DNA from: Alcanivorax sp. DP30 | Lineage (GTDB): Bacteria > Pseudomonadota > Gammaproteobacteria > Pseudomonadales > Alcanivoracaceae | NCBI RefSeq assembly: GCF_009882945.1 | Contig: NZ_WTUY01000024.1 | Coordinates: 1 to 64,000 of the forward strand | Direction of reading: 5' to 3' | DNA: 64,000 bases | The notes under the pieces: model-generated | What the model was told of the DNA's origin: nothing | The model's database searches: none | What the model saw: only the letters and a program-made list of their open reading frames with translations | Translations under genes and position numbers: made by a program | Shown here: positions 50,270 through 62,018 of the stretch, in pieces | Position numbering within the stretch: position 1 is the stretch's first letter | Layout of the letters: the number at the start of each line of letters is the position of its first letter

Positions 50270-52393
50270 ATGGCTACACTATCACTGGACTCTGTCACTC
50301 ACTCGCTGGGCGTTAGTTATGAACGCATGGTAGAGATGGCTGACGAAGGCATATGGGCACTGGATCCGTTGGCACGGATCCAGTTTGTGAACCCGCGTCT
50401 GGCGGACATGCTGGGGTATTCACAGGCCGAACTTTATGGCCATTCTGCGATGGAGTTTCTCGATTCCCGAGAGTCTCGCCCACAGGCACTCCTCACTCTA
50501 ACGAATCGCAATCGTGGCCATGAAGAGCATCACGAGCTGAAATTTTTCCGCAAGGATGGCCGGGCCCTTCTGGTGAAGGTGGGCTGTACTCCACTTTTCG
50601 ACAAGGATGGCAATTACTCCGGCTCTCTGGGTGTGCTCACGGACATGACCCGACGGGCGCAGATCGAAGCGCGAGAAGCGGCGCGGGCCAGAGCCCTGTA
50701 TCTGATCGCAACCGGCGCTGACCTCAATGCAGTACTGGATGCAATTGTCCTTGGCGTTGAGGCTCAGCACCCGCAAGCGCTTTGCAGTATTTTGTTGCTT
50801 GATGAAACCGGTGAGCATGTATTGTTGGGTTCCGCTCCTCATTTGCCTGCGTTTTACAACGATGCTATTCACGGGGCCCCCATCGGGCCCAAGGCGGGTT
50901 CGTGCGGTACTGCTGCCTATACCGGCAAGCGAGTGATTGTGGAAAATATTCGCACCGATCCGTTGTGGGAAAACTATCGGCCGTTGGCAGAAAAAGCCGG
51001 GCTGGGGGCATGCTGGTCTGAACCGATTCTCGATAGTCGTGGCAAGGTGTTGGGAACGTTTGCGATTTATCATCGTGGTGCCCACCGCCCGGATAATGAA
51101 GATATCGAAACCATTTCTGCTTCCGCCAGCCTGGCGGCTATTGCGCTGGAACGAAGTCGGGATCAACAGCGTTTACTGGAGCTGAATGCGGATCTGGAAA
51201 AAAAGGTGCGCCTGAGGACGCTGGAATTAAATCGGGAGAAGGAACGGGCTGAATCAGCGAGCCGGGCTAAAAGTGAATTTGTTTCCAATATCAGTCATGA
51301 AATTCGCACCCCCATGCACAGTATTCAGGGCTTGCTGGAATTGGTGGGGAACACATCGCTGGACGCCAGGCAGAAAGATTATCTTGGCAAGGTGGATCTT
51401 GCCGTACAGCACCTGCTTGGGATCATCAATAACGTACTGGATTTCTCCCGGATAGAGACCGGAAAGCTCCAGCTGGACCGCCAGCACTTTTCACTGCGAT
51501 CGGTGCTGAACAACGTGGAAAGCCAGCTGGCTACCAGCGCTTCCAGCAAGGGCCTGGGATTGATTTTTCAGGTGGCCGGGGATGTGCCGGAGAGATTGTT
51601 TGGCGATCCCCTTCGCCTCGGACAGGTGCTGATAAATTATATTGGGAATGCCATCAAATTCAGTGAGCACGGTGATATTCGCGTGTCAGCCAAACTGGTG
51701 AATCGGGATGGGCGTACCTGCCAGTTGCGCTTTCTGGTGCGGGACCAGGGTATCGGTATTCGTCAGGAGGTGCAGAACAATTTGTTCCGGCCTTTTAAGC
51801 AGGCAGATAGTTCCACTACCCGTGAGTATGGCGGCACCGGATTGGGGTTGGCGATCTGCCGCAAGATCGTGGAAGAGACCGGTGGGCAGGTGGGTGTGGA
51901 AAGTGAGCCGGGAAAGGGTAGTGAATTCTGGTTTACCACGCGCATGGGCATTACTGATGGCGAAGCCCAGGTTCAAAAGGATCAGCTTGAGGCGAGTGAG
52001 TTCGAGCGGCTCAAAGGGCGTCAGGTTCTGCTGGTGGAAGACAACGAAGTGAATCAGATGGTGGCAAGGGAATTGTTGTCTCGGACAGGCATAGAAGTGA
52101 CGGTAGCTTCCAACGGCAGGCAGGCCTTGCAGGCAATGGAAAAACAGCGTTTTGATGCGGTGCTGATGGATGTGCAGATGCCCATTATGGATGGCTATGA
52201 AGCGACCCGGCAGATCAGGGGGAACCCGGAGTTGCGGGATAATACGATTATTGCCATGACGGCCAATGCAGGCCGTGAGGACAAGCAGGAAGCCTTTGCT
52301 GCCGGTGTGGATGACTTTGTCAGTAAACCCATCAGAGCGGTACGGCTTTATCAGGCGTTACTGAAGAATATGAAGGACGCTGGCAGTCAGTGA
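50270..52393 (+). CDS. Hybrid sensor histidine kinase (PAS-GAF-HisKA-HATPase-REC)
   Basis: This 707-residue cytoplasmic kinase has a PAS domain (about 15-130), a GAF domain (about 140-305), a short coiled coil, HisKA with phospho-acceptor His343 in [13 protein letters not shown], and an HATPase_c domain with [19 protein letters not shown] and [14 protein letters not shown] receiver domain (about 580-700) has phospho-acceptor Asp634 in [14 protein letters not shown] and Lys in VSKPI. There is no membrane segment, so it senses an internal signal. The GGGGAGG ribosome site is 3 bases before ATG. No partner phosphotransfer protein or regulator is adjacent. Confidence 0.93.
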   Translation: MATLSLDSVTHSLGVSYERMVEMADEGIWALDPLARIQFVNPRLADMLGYSQAELYGHSAMEFLDSRESRPQALLTLTNRNRGHEEHHELKFFRKDGRALLVKVGCTPLFDKDGNYSGSLGVLTDMTRRAQIEAREAARARALYLIATGADLNAVLDAIVLGVEAQHPQALCSILLLDETGEHVLLGSAPHLPAFYNDAIHGAPIGPKAGSCGTAAYTGKRVIVENIRTDPLWENYRPLAEKAGLGACWSEPILDSRGKVLGTFAIYHRGAHRPDNEDIETISASASLAAIALERSRDQQRLLELNADLEKKVRLRTLELNREKERAESASRAKSEFVSNISHEIRTPMHSIQGLLELVGNTSLDARQKDYLGKVDLAVQHLLGIINNVLDFSRIETGKLQLDRQHFSLRSVLNNVESQLATSASSKGLGLIFQVAGDVPERLFGDPLRLGQVLINYIGNAIKFSEHGDIRVSAKLVNRDGRTCQLRFLVRDQGIGIRQEVQNNLFRPFKQADSSTTREYGGTGLGLAICRKIVEETGGQVGVESEPGKGSEFWFTTRMGITDGEAQVQKDQLEASEFERLKGRQVLLVEDNEVNQMVARELLSRTGIEVTVASNGRQALQAMEKQRFDAVLMDVQMPIMDGYEATRQIRGNPELRDNTIIAMTANAGREDKQEAFAAGVDDFVSKPIRAVRLYQALLKNMKDAGSQ

Positions 52394-52464
52394 CGAGTGG
52401 CGATACCTGAAGGCGTAAGCGAAAACCTGCTCACAATAGTGTCTGCCTTGAAACCATCCGCATG

Positions 52465-53871
52465 CTAATTCTCCTTGCCGAGGCTGGAGTCCCGTGCCGG
52501 CAAACTGTCGCGGCAAGCGCCGGCCTCAGGCGTCGGATTGTCCTTGATCCAGCCATCCATCAGTTTGGCTGCCACCAGATCCCCGGTCACATTGATAGCG
52601 GTTCGGCTCATGTCCAGAATGCGGTCCACGCCCATGATCAGGGCGATGCCGGTGGCGGGGACGCCGATGGTGGTCAGGGTGGTGGCGAGAATGACGATGC
52701 CGACGCCGGGGGTGCCCGGTGAGCCGATAGAGGCGCCTACCGCCATGATGACCACCAGCGCCATGCCTCCCAGGCCGATATCGATATTGAATACCTGGGC
52801 CAGAAACATGGCGGCAATGGCCTGGTAGAGCGCCGTGCCATTCATGTTGATGGTCGCGCCAAGGGGAATGACGAACTGCGAAATGGCGGGGCGAACCTGA
52901 AGGCTGTCTTCCGCGGTCTTGATGGACAGCGGCATCACCGCCGCTGAACTGGAAGTGGAAAAGGCCAGCAGCACCACTTCACGGATCGCGCTCATGAAGT
53001 GGCCGATGCTGGTCTTGCCCAGCACGGCCACCAGCAGCAGATAGCTGATAAACAGCAGGGTCAGCCCGAGCAGTACGGTGGCGACATAAATCGCCATGCC
53101 GATCAGGGCATCAAGGCCAGTCTGGCTGGTGAGCTTGGCCATCAGGCCGAACACCGCCAGGGGGGCCAGCCGCATGGCCCAGCGCACGACCGTCATGCAG
53201 ACCTGTTGTAGCGAGCCGAGCAGATCCAGCATGGGGCGAGCCTGCTGCTGGGTCATGGAGATCAATGCAACGCCCACCATCACGGCAAAGATCACTACCT
53301 GCAGCATTTGGCCTTCGACCATGGATTCCAGTGGATTACCGGGCAGGATACCCAGCAGATGATCAGGAATGGACGACAGGGTTGGACGCTGCACACTGGT
53401 AACGGCAGCGGGGAGCGACTCGCTCTGGATACTGATCTTGCTTGGGTCAAGAAAACGGCCGGGCTGGATAAGATTGGCGATCCACAGGCCGATGCCTGCT
53501 GCGAAGGCCGTGGTGACTACGAAGTAACCGACCACCAGCAAGCCCATGCGGCGCAATTGTTCCAGATTTTCCCCGGCGGCCAGGCCTCGGATGATGGAGG
53601 CAAAGACCAGCGGGATCACGATCATCTGGATAACGGCGAGAAACAGATGGCCGGGGAAGGCCAGCCAGCTGCCGATCACGGCTCCGGTCTCCGGCGAGAA
53701 CCAGCCAACGGATGGGCCAAGCACTATTCCAGTCAGGATGCCGGCGACCATGGCGACCAGAACCTTTAGCCACAGATGACTCTGGACCAGTTTGTAGAGG
53801 CTGTCGCTAAGCTGTTTCAGCGGGCGGTTGGCGCGTGCCCTCACTGGGAACAGGCGAGATTTTTCTTCCAT
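52465..53871 (-). CDS. Dicarboxylate/amino-acid:cation symporter (DAACS, GltP/DctA family)
   Basis: This 468-residue inner-membrane transporter imports acidic amino acids or C4-dicarboxylates with Na+ or H+. The family signatures are present: the serine-rich re-entrant loop AFSTSSSAAVMPLSI, then FVIPLGATINMNGTALYQAIAAMF, and GSPGTPGVGIVILATTL. The N-terminal ~25 residues are longer than usual and charged. It starts at ATG 53871 with a weak site. It is convergent with the hybrid kinase and divergent from the DUF3817 gene. Exact substrate not deducible. Confidence 0.93.
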   Translation of the reverse strand: MEEKSRLFPVRARANRPLKQLSDSLYKLVQSHLWLKVLVAMVAGILTGIVLGPSVGWFSPETGAVIGSWLAFPGHLFLAVIQMIVIPLVFASIIRGLAAGENLEQLRRMGLLVVGYFVVTTAFAAGIGLWIANLIQPGRFLDPSKISIQSESLPAAVTSVQRPTLSSIPDHLLGILPGNPLESMVEGQMLQVVIFAVMVGVALISMTQQQARPMLDLLGSLQQVCMTVVRWAMRLAPLAVFGLMAKLTSQTGLDALIGMAIYVATVLLGLTLLFISYLLLVAVLGKTSIGHFMSAIREVVLLAFSTSSSAAVMPLSIKTAEDSLQVRPAISQFVIPLGATINMNGTALYQAIAAMFLAQVFNIDIGLGGMALVVIMAVGASIGSPGTPGVGIVILATTLTTIGVPATGIALIMGVDRILDMSRTAINVTGDLVAAKLMDGWIKDNPTPEAGACRDSLPARDSSLGKEN

Positions 53872-54070
53872 GAAGTCACCGCAGATGTGGCTCGGGAGTC
53901 CGGTGAAGTGGCAGCCGGGTTATGGAGCAGTATAAGCCAGTTCAAGCGCGCCAAGGTTGTTGGAAAAGCAGACAGCCGCAGCCAATGTGGGGATTGCTGA
54001 ACTTGCCACCAGCGGATTTCCCGACAACACTGTGTTTTACATGAAGAATAATGTCTGGCCAGGAGCGGCC

Positions 54071-54433
54071 ATGGCCAATACAGGACCTGCGGTGTCGGGG
54101 ATGCATGTCGCAAGGTTTCACAAGTTGGGGTTATGCGTGTTGAATCTTTTCCGGGCTTTCAGTATCGCTGAGGGGGTGTCTTTCCTGGTTATTCTGGGTG
54201 TGTCTCTGGGCCTTATCAGCCGGGACCATGTGTTCCTGATCGGCATGACGCATGGCGTCCTCTTCCTGGTTTATATGCTGCTGTCCCTATGGGTGAGCAA
54301 CATCCGCAACTGGTCAGTGTTGGTCTGGTTTCTGATATTTCTGGCAGCGGTGGTGCCGTTCGCCTTTATCGGGGTGGAGCTTTTTTTGCGGCGCGAAGAG
54401 AAAAATCAGGGCTCTCAATCGGCGCTGGCCTGA
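54071..54433 (+). CDS. DUF3817-family small membrane protein
   Basis: This 120-residue protein has three hydrophobic helices and the DUF3817 pattern: LFRAFSIAEGVSFLVILGV, IGMTHGVLFLVYMLLSL and VPFAFIGVELFLRREE. Function unknown; members are common integral membrane proteins. ATG 54071 was chosen because AGGAG lies 5 bases upstream; the open frame extends back to 53957 without a good site. Confidence 0.82.
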   Translation: MANTGPAVSGMHVARFHKLGLCVLNLFRAFSIAEGVSFLVILGVSLGLISRDHVFLIGMTHGVLFLVYMLLSLWVSNIRNWSVLVWFLIFLAAVVPFAFIGVELFLRREEKNQGSQSALA

Positions 54434-54587
54434 AAAACAGCAAGCTGGCTGGCGCGCCAGCATAAGAAATTAGTAGTATATGTGGCCTGCCGCGCGGGCT
54501 TTCTGAGAGACCCCGGCGGGAGTAGTCTGAAAACTGTGTTGCCCTGATGGGCGGGATACCAAGCAAGGGTGGGCTCCGGAAAACGAC

Positions 54588-55598
54588 ATGAATTCTGTCG
54601 ATATCATTTACCGCATCAAGCTCGATCAGGACAGGCTGGAAACCTTTAATTTCCGGCTTGATGAAGACACCTTTGACCTGATTGGGGAAGAGGTGCCTGA
54701 TCCGCCCAGGTGGACCGAGCTGGAATACAGTCAGTGCGGCCACTGCCCCCTGTCCAGTGAGGAGCACAGTCACTGTCCGTTGGCCCTGCAGATGCACAGC
54801 ATCGTGGACCGCTTCCACGACACCCGTTCCATTGATGAGGTGGTTGTTGAGGTGATTACCGACGAGCGACGCATTCGCCAGAAAACCGGCCTGCAGCGCG
54901 TGGTCGCCTCCATGCTGGACCTGATCTACCCCATCTGTGGCTGCCCCAAGACCGCGTTCATGAAGCCCCTGGCCCGCTTCCATCTGCCGCTATGTTCCGA
55001 GGAAGAAACGGTCTTCCGCGTCACCGGCATGTATCTGCTGGCCCAGTATTTTCTCAGTCGCACGGCCACCGGCAAGGGGCGTATCGAGTTTGATGGGCTT
55101 ACCGGAATCTATAACGATCTGCACACCCTGAACACCGCAGTGGCGCGCAGGCTGCAGTCGGCCACCAGCTCCGATTCTACCAAGAACGCCATCACTCTGA
55201 TGGACATGTATTCCACCTTGGTGCCTTTGCTGCTTGAGGATGAGCTGGTGGAGATGCGTGGATTCTTCCAGGCCTATCTGCCGGAGGACAGCGAAAAGCC
55301 ACAGGTCCTGAGCAACTATCTGGAAAAGGCCAAGGCCTTTTCCATGGACCTGGAAAACCTGGAGCTGACCCCCAAGGACGATGAACTGGAAGATAACGAT
55401 GGTGTGCCGGAATGGATTAAAGCGGCCAAGGGAGAGCTTGTTGAAGCACCTCCGGAGCCTGTGGAGGATGAGGCAAAGGATGAGCCTGAGGAGAAAGACG
55501 ATAGCCCTTTCATTACCTCCGATGGACTCAAGCTGGAGTTGACGCCGATGGAAGAAAAAGCCTCGGACGAGGATGAAGAGGTGCCGCCAGGGCAATAG
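54588..55598 (+). CDS. DUF6901-type cytoplasmic protein, unknown function
   Basis: This 336-residue protein has an N-terminal domain with cysteine clusters (YSQCGHCPLSSEEHSHCPLALQMH and YPICGCPKTAFMKPLARFHLP) that could hold a metal, a helical middle, and a long acidic tail (about 265-336, rich in Glu, Asp and Pro). It matches the recently named DUF6901 family as I remember it; no role is known. The next gene, a STAS/SpoIIAA-like protein, lies 75 bases downstream in the same direction. Confidence 0.72.
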   Translation: MNSVDIIYRIKLDQDRLETFNFRLDEDTFDLIGEEVPDPPRWTELEYSQCGHCPLSSEEHSHCPLALQMHSIVDRFHDTRSIDEVVVEVITDERRIRQKTGLQRVVASMLDLIYPICGCPKTAFMKPLARFHLPLCSEEETVFRVTGMYLLAQYFLSRTATGKGRIEFDGLTGIYNDLHTLNTAVARRLQSATSSDSTKNAITLMDMYSTLVPLLLEDELVEMRGFFQAYLPEDSEKPQVLSNYLEKAKAFSMDLENLELTPKDDELEDNDGVPEWIKAAKGELVEAPPEPVEDEAKDEPEEKDDSPFITSDGLKLELTPMEEKASDEDEEVPPGQ

Positions 55599-55673
55599 TG
55601 ACTGTTTGCCCCAGGGAACGGGCAGGATTTCGCTGCATCTTGCAGCGTTGAGCAGCGCAAGGGAGTGATGAAA

Positions 55674-56048
55674 ATGAAAGTGGACTATGACGAAAATACC
55701 AATGTGGTTACGGTCTGGCCTGATGCAGCCTTGAGCCAGGATGATTTGGCCGATGCCGCCGCACACATTGATCCTGCCATCGAAAAATACGGCCAGCTGA
55801 ATGGGCTCATTATCGCCACCGATTCGTTTCCTGGCTGGGAGTCGCTGGGTGCACTGGTGCACCATTTTCGTTTTGTCCGCGACCACCACCGGTCAGTGCG
55901 GCGGGTGGCGCTGGTGACGGATTCTCCGATCGGCGCAATCGCTGAAAAAGTGGCAGACCATTTTGTCGCGGCAGAGATTCATCACTTTGCCTTCAGCGAC
56001 ATGGCCGGAGCCCAGTCCTGGATCCTCGATAGCCCATCCAGCCCATAG
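55674..56048 (+). CDS. STAS/SpoIIAA-like protein
   Basis: This 124-residue protein has the SpoIIAA-like (DUF3478) fold pattern: a strand opening KVDYDENTNVVTVWPDA, the helix DLADAAAHIDPAIEKYG, LNGLIIATDSFPGWESLGALVHHFRFVRDHHRSVRRVALVTDS, then VADHFVAAEIHHF. Such proteins may bind lipids or nucleotides; role unknown. Three in-frame starts (55665, 55668, 55674) crowd the GGGAG site, and 55674 has the best spacing. Confidence 0.8.
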   Translation: MKVDYDENTNVVTVWPDAALSQDDLADAAAHIDPAIEKYGQLNGLIIATDSFPGWESLGALVHHFRFVRDHHRSVRRVALVTDSPIGAIAEKVADHFVAAEIHHFAFSDMAGAQSWILDSPSSP

Positions 56049-56267
56049 ACTTTTTGCAGTCGCCCCGGTCACGGACGTTGGGAATTTTCCGATCGATTAA
56101 GCGATTGGGGTGTAGCACGCGTTACGCACAAGGTTTAAAAATGGTTCATCCGGGCTAGAGGAGGGCACGGCTATCAGAGTGCTGGCCGTATCAAATGCAA
56201 GCGCGCTCTCACCGATAAAAATCTTAAAAACGCCTGGCATTAAAACTGGTGCTGAATGGGAAGAGAG

Positions 56268-56293
56268 GTTCCCCGCACGGACGTGCGGGGAAC
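56268..56293. terminator. GC-rich hairpin downstream of katG
   Basis: The stem GTTCCCCGCAC / GTGCGGGGAAC is perfect with a 4-base loop and lies 16 bases past the katG stop codon. The following run is CT-rich rather than pure T. Confidence 0.65.
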
Positions 56294-56309
56294 GATTGGC
56301 TGAGCGGGA

Positions 56310-58559
<2,250 letters not shown>

Positions 58560-58668
58560 TCAGGGGTTTTCTTTTCTATGGGATGAATAGGCTGTCTCAA
58601 TGGCAAAAAGGGTTGCCAGCACATCGCCGGGATAGGGGGACGGCAGAAAGGCGACGGCAGAAAGGGGC

Positions 58669-58684
58669 GCCCCGTTTTCGGGGC
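58669..58684. terminator. Hairpin GCCCCG-TTTT-CGGGGC after the SDR gene
   Basis: A perfect 6-bp GC stem lies 18 bases past the leftward SDR stop codon; on that strand it is followed by GCCCCTTTCT. Confidence 0.55.
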
Positions 58685-58701
58685 ACAATCCATGCGGGTT
58701 T

Positions 58702-59694
58702 TTATTTTTTGTGGTGTCGGGACTGGCCGTCAGAATGACCTTGGGCTTCCTCATTGGCGGGCCCCCGTGAGCGCATGCCCGCGGAGACGTAATTTTCCGG
58801 CGGTTGTTCATAAACGGCCTGGTAACTGAAGTTGACGATAGACTCGGAGGTCTTTGGCAGCAGGTAGTACATGCCCAGCGCTCCCTTGCCGAACACGCCC
58901 AGCTTGCGTTTGTTCTGGGTGATGATCACATCCAGCATCCACTTCACGGCGGTGTCCACTGACATGACCGGCATGTACTTGTAGATCTTCGTGGGCGCAA
59001 TCATGGGGGTGCGTACCAAAGGGTAATTCAAAGAGGAAAAGCGCACGCCGGTATGGGCAAATTCATTGGCGGCGACCCAGGTCCAGCCCTCGAGGGCCCA
59101 CTTGGAACCGAGATAGGCTGAGAAACGCGCTGGATTGGCCTGCACGCCCACGGTGGACACATTGATAATGTGCCCTTCGTTGCGTGCCTCCATGCCGGGC
59201 AGCACGTTCATGGCCATGCGAATGGACGCCAGATAGTTGAGCTGCATGGTGCGCTCATAATCATGAAAGCGGTGGTACGTGAATTTGATGGAACGGCGGA
59301 TGGAGCGGCCAGCGTTATTGATCAGGATGTCGACCCGGCCATGCTCCGCTTCGATGGCCTTGCAGACACGGTCACACTCGTCGAAGTTCGTCAGGTCCCC
59401 TGGGTAGACGAATGCCTTGCCGCCGAATTCACGGATACTGTTGGCAAGTGCATCCAGCTTCTCCCTGTTGCGGGCAACCAGCGCCAGGGTGGCACCGGCC
59501 CGCGCCAGTTCGCTGGCGACCTGGGCGCCGATACCCGAACTGGCCCCGGTGAGTATGACCACCTTGCCACTGACCCTTTGCTGCAGGGCGGTTTTTGCCG
59601 AAAACACGCTCTTCACATTCCAGCGCCAGTGCTGGCCAAAGCGGGTGAAGTAGGGGAGGACCTTGGGGATTCGGAATTTCAGTTCGTTAGACAC
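58702..59694 (-). CDS. Short-chain dehydrogenase/reductase (SDR), classical
   Basis: This 330-residue NAD(P)-dependent reductase has the Rossmann motif LTGASSGIG, NNAG, and the catalytic Ser-Tyr-Lys in INVSTVGVQ and FSAYLGSKWA. N- and C-terminal extensions (C-terminal MLDVIITQNKRKLGVFGKGALGMYYLLP) resemble membrane-associated lipid-type SDRs. GTG 59694 is the likely start, with AGAGG upstream; the frame reaches 59805 but would overlap the divergent tetR start and operator. The palindrome at 59745-59756 suggests control by that TetR protein. Confidence 0.85.
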   Translation of the reverse strand: MSNELKFRIPKVLPYFTRFGQHWRWNVKSVFSAKTALQQRVSGKVVILTGASSGIGAQVASELARAGATLALVARNREKLDALANSIREFGGKAFVYPGDLTNFDECDRVCKAIEAEHGRVDILINNAGRSIRRSIKFTYHRFHDYERTMQLNYLASIRMAMNVLPGMEARNEGHIINVSTVGVQANPARFSAYLGSKWALEGWTWVAANEFAHTGVRFSSLNYPLVRTPMIAPTKIYKYMPVMSVDTAVKWMLDVIITQNKRKLGVFGKGALGMYYLLPKTSESIVNFSYQAVYEQPPENYVSAGMRSRGPANEEAQGHSDGQSRHHKK

Positions 59695-59744
59695 GGTATG
59701 ACAAACCTCTTCTGGGCGTGGAACCAATGAGGAAAGTTTAATCT

Positions 59745-59756
59745 GAGTATATACTC
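59745..59756. promoter_or_regulatory. Perfect palindrome GAGTATATACTC, putative TetR operator
   Basis: This 12-bp perfect palindrome lies between the divergent SDR and tetR genes, at -41 from the regulator start. Confidence 0.72.
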
Positions 59757-59797
59757 GGAAAAACTCGGATTCGTACCGCCCCGGAGCCCATCGCAAT

Positions 59798-60433
59798 ATG
59801 GCCACTGAAAATTGGCAACACTATGATTTTTCTATGAAAAAAGAGCCCCGGCAGGCGCGCTCTCGGGCTTCGGTGCAAGCCATGGTGGAGGCCTGCGCTC
59901 GGATTCTGGAAGAGCGGGGCTATGCCGGGCTTACCACCAATGCGGTGGCGGAGGTGGCCGGGGTCAGTATTGGCTCTTTGTACGAATACTTTCCCGGCAA
60001 GGAGGCCATTGTGGCGAGGTTGTGCGGCGCACTGCTGGCGGACGTGAGCTCCACCCTCAATGCGCGCCTGGAACTCACCGATAGCCGTGAGGATGTGCAC
60101 CGCGCCATGCGCCATCTGATCGGTGCGCTGCATGGTCTGGTTCGTCAGCACCGCAAATTGCTGCGGGTGCTGATTTTTCAGGTGCCGTTTATCCAACAGC
60201 TGCCTTCGGCACAGAAGTTACAGCTCGAGTTGTTGCGGGTGGCAGAGAAAGGGCTGCAGAAATCCCGCCAGCATTACCGGCTTTCCGTGTCACCGAGCAC
60301 TCTGTACCTGATGGCCACCTCCACGGCGGGGAGTCTGCTGCATCTGGTGCTGATGGCACCTCCGGGACTGGAGACAGAGGTGGTGCTGGATGATCTGGCG
60401 GCGCGGATGGCGGATTGGCTGGAAAAAGGTTGA
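59798..60433 (+). CDS. TetR/AcrR-family regulator
   Basis: This 211-residue regulator has an N-terminal TetR HTH (RASVQAMVEACARILEERGYAGLTTNAVAEVAGVSIGSLYEYFPGKEAIVARL) and a helical ligand domain. It is divergent from the SDR gene with a palindrome in between. ATG 59798 has a GGAG 11 bases upstream; ATG 59834 gives a shorter form, MKKEPRQARS, more typical of the family. Confidence 0.9.
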   Translation: MATENWQHYDFSMKKEPRQARSRASVQAMVEACARILEERGYAGLTTNAVAEVAGVSIGSLYEYFPGKEAIVARLCGALLADVSSTLNARLELTDSREDVHRAMRHLIGALHGLVRQHRKLLRVLIFQVPFIQQLPSAQKLQLELLRVAEKGLQKSRQHYRLSVSPSTLYLMATSTAGSLLHLVLMAPPGLETEVVLDDLAARMADWLEKG

Positions 60434-60595
60434 AGGGGGGCGGGCAAGCTTCACGTTGCAATCTGTGGTGTGAGAAAAGCATTGTGATGTGAATCGCCAG
60501 CGGGATACCCGGAAGGTGAAGCGCTGCCGGGAATTACATTCTCAATTGCCTATCATGGAGCATTCAATAAAGTCGCAAAAATCAAGGAGAAGCAT

Positions 60596-60895
60596 GTGTG
60601 GCGATTTCCCGGGGTATTATTGCTGCCCGTCTTGCTGTTGTTGACTGCAGGGCAGGCATTCGCGCTGTGTAACTGCTATTTGCCGGAAAAGCCGGTGATC
60701 CCTGATGGGCAGTCAGCCAGCAATGAGCAAATTCAGTTTGCCCGTAACAAGCTGGTGGCCTATCAGGAAAAAATGCAGAGCTACACACAGTGCCTTGAGC
60801 AGTGCATTGTGGATGCGGCGGATACCGAAAATGCCGTGGTAAATGAGTGGAACCAGACCGTGGAATCTTTTAACCGCCGGGTGGTCAATCCTTGA
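60596..60895 (+). CDS. Small secreted protein with two CxC/CxxxC pairs, unknown function
   Basis: This 99-residue protein has a clear signal peptide (VLLLPVLLLLTAGQAFA), then LCNCYLPEKP, a helical middle and QCLEQC, so two cysteine pairs that may form disulfides. No family recognised. The GTG start at 60596 follows AAGGAG by 8 bases. Confidence 0.7.
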   Translation: MWRFPGVLLLPVLLLLTAGQAFALCNCYLPEKPVIPDGQSASNEQIQFARNKLVAYQEKMQSYTQCLEQCIVDAADTENAVVNEWNQTVESFNRRVVNP

Positions 60896-60923
60896 AGAAA
60901 GTCTTGGTGAAACGGATATAGAG

Positions 60924-61184
60924 ATGAAAGAACTGGAACAGGCAGAAGATGATTTCGCCTTCGCGCGTTTGGTGGAAGCCATCGAGAACCAGATTGCCGA
61001 TGGGCATCCCCGCGAAGCCGGGCTGGTAATGATGGCGCTAACCGCCAAAGGCGAAGAGCATGATGCCGTGCTGGAGAAAATGGCTGATGTGCTGGCTGAG
61101 CATGTGGCTATCAGTGCAGAAAAGAACGAAGCCTTCGATGTGAATGCCTATGCCGCGGGCTTGCTGGCGCTCACTGAAAACTGA
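60924..61184 (+). CDS. Small acidic helical protein, unknown function
   Basis: This 86-residue protein is acidic, helical and cytoplasmic, with no recognised motif (AREAG-like segment DGHPREAGLVMMALTAKG). It begins 28 bases after the preceding secreted-protein gene and ends exactly one base before the convergent SDR gene. Confidence 0.65.
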   Translation: MKELEQAEDDFAFARLVEAIENQIADGHPREAGLVMMALTAKGEEHDAVLEKMADVLAEHVAISAEKNEAFDVNAYAAGLLALTEN

Positions 61185-61949
61185 TTACCAGGGGATGTCT
61201 CTGCCGTCCCAGGCAATAAAGCGGCCATGATCATTTTCGTCTGCGTTGTCGATAATATCGGCCAGTTGCCGTGCCGACCGTGCTGGTGAAAACAATTTGC
61301 CTTCCGGGACATTGCGTTGGAAAGGTTCGGAAAGCGGTGTATCAGTGGTGCCAGGGTGTAGTGACAGCACGCATAGCTGCGGATAGCGGCGTCGGGTTTC
61401 GATGGCCAGGGTTCGCAACAACTGGTTCTGCGCGGCCTTGCTGGCACGGTAGCTGTACCAGCCACCCAGATGGTTGTCTTCGATACTGCCCACGCGAGCA
61501 CTCACACTGGCGAACACGCCGGGTTGTCGGCGCGGCATCAAGGGCAACAGCTGTCTGGCCAGCAGAATCGGTGCGAAGGTATTCATGGCAAAGCTTTGTT
61601 GCAGGTTTTGCAGGTTCACCTCTTCCAGGCGTTTTTCCGGCGTCAGCCCTGTAGTCTGGTCGTGAAGGACCCCGGCACAATTGATAATTTGCTCAATAGA
61701 CTGTCCCTCTTCCCTGAGGCTACTTGCCAGCGTTTCCAGCTGCGCGGGATCGGTGATATCCACATCCCTGCAGTCCAGCGGCAGGCCTTGCTGCTGCAGT
61801 GCCGTCAACGCCGCGCTGTCACAGGCATGGCGGGATACTGCAATCACCGCTGCGTCTTTCTTAAGCCAATGCTGAACCAGAGCGAGTCCAATCCCGGAGC
61901 TGGCACCGGTGATCAGTCGGGTGATGGGGTGTGCTGTCGAGGATGTCAT
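61185..61949 (-). CDS. SDR-family protein (CsgA/C-factor-like)
   Basis: This 254-residue short-chain dehydrogenase has LITGASSGIGLALVQHWL, the variant INCAG for NNAG, VSARVGSI and the catalytic YSYRASK. The C-terminal LSLHPGTTDTPLSEPF, and the size, match the C-factor-like subgroup. Substrate unknown. ATG 61949 is used; a TTG further upstream at 61976 is less likely. Confidence 0.86.
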   Translation of the reverse strand: MTSSTAHPITRLITGASSGIGLALVQHWLKKDAAVIAVSRHACDSAALTALQQQGLPLDCRDVDITDPAQLETLASSLREEGQSIEQIINCAGVLHDQTTGLTPEKRLEEVNLQNLQQSFAMNTFAPILLARQLLPLMPRRQPGVFASVSARVGSIEDNHLGGWYSYRASKAAQNQLLRTLAIETRRRYPQLCVLSLHPGTTDTPLSEPFQRNVPEGKLFSPARSARQLADIIDNADENDHGRFIAWDGRDIPW

Positions 61950-62018
61950 GCCATGAGTATGCGCGCAGAGCAGCAATTGGCCGTGAAGACGGTGCTCCCT
62001 ATCTTTGGCTTCTGTGAT

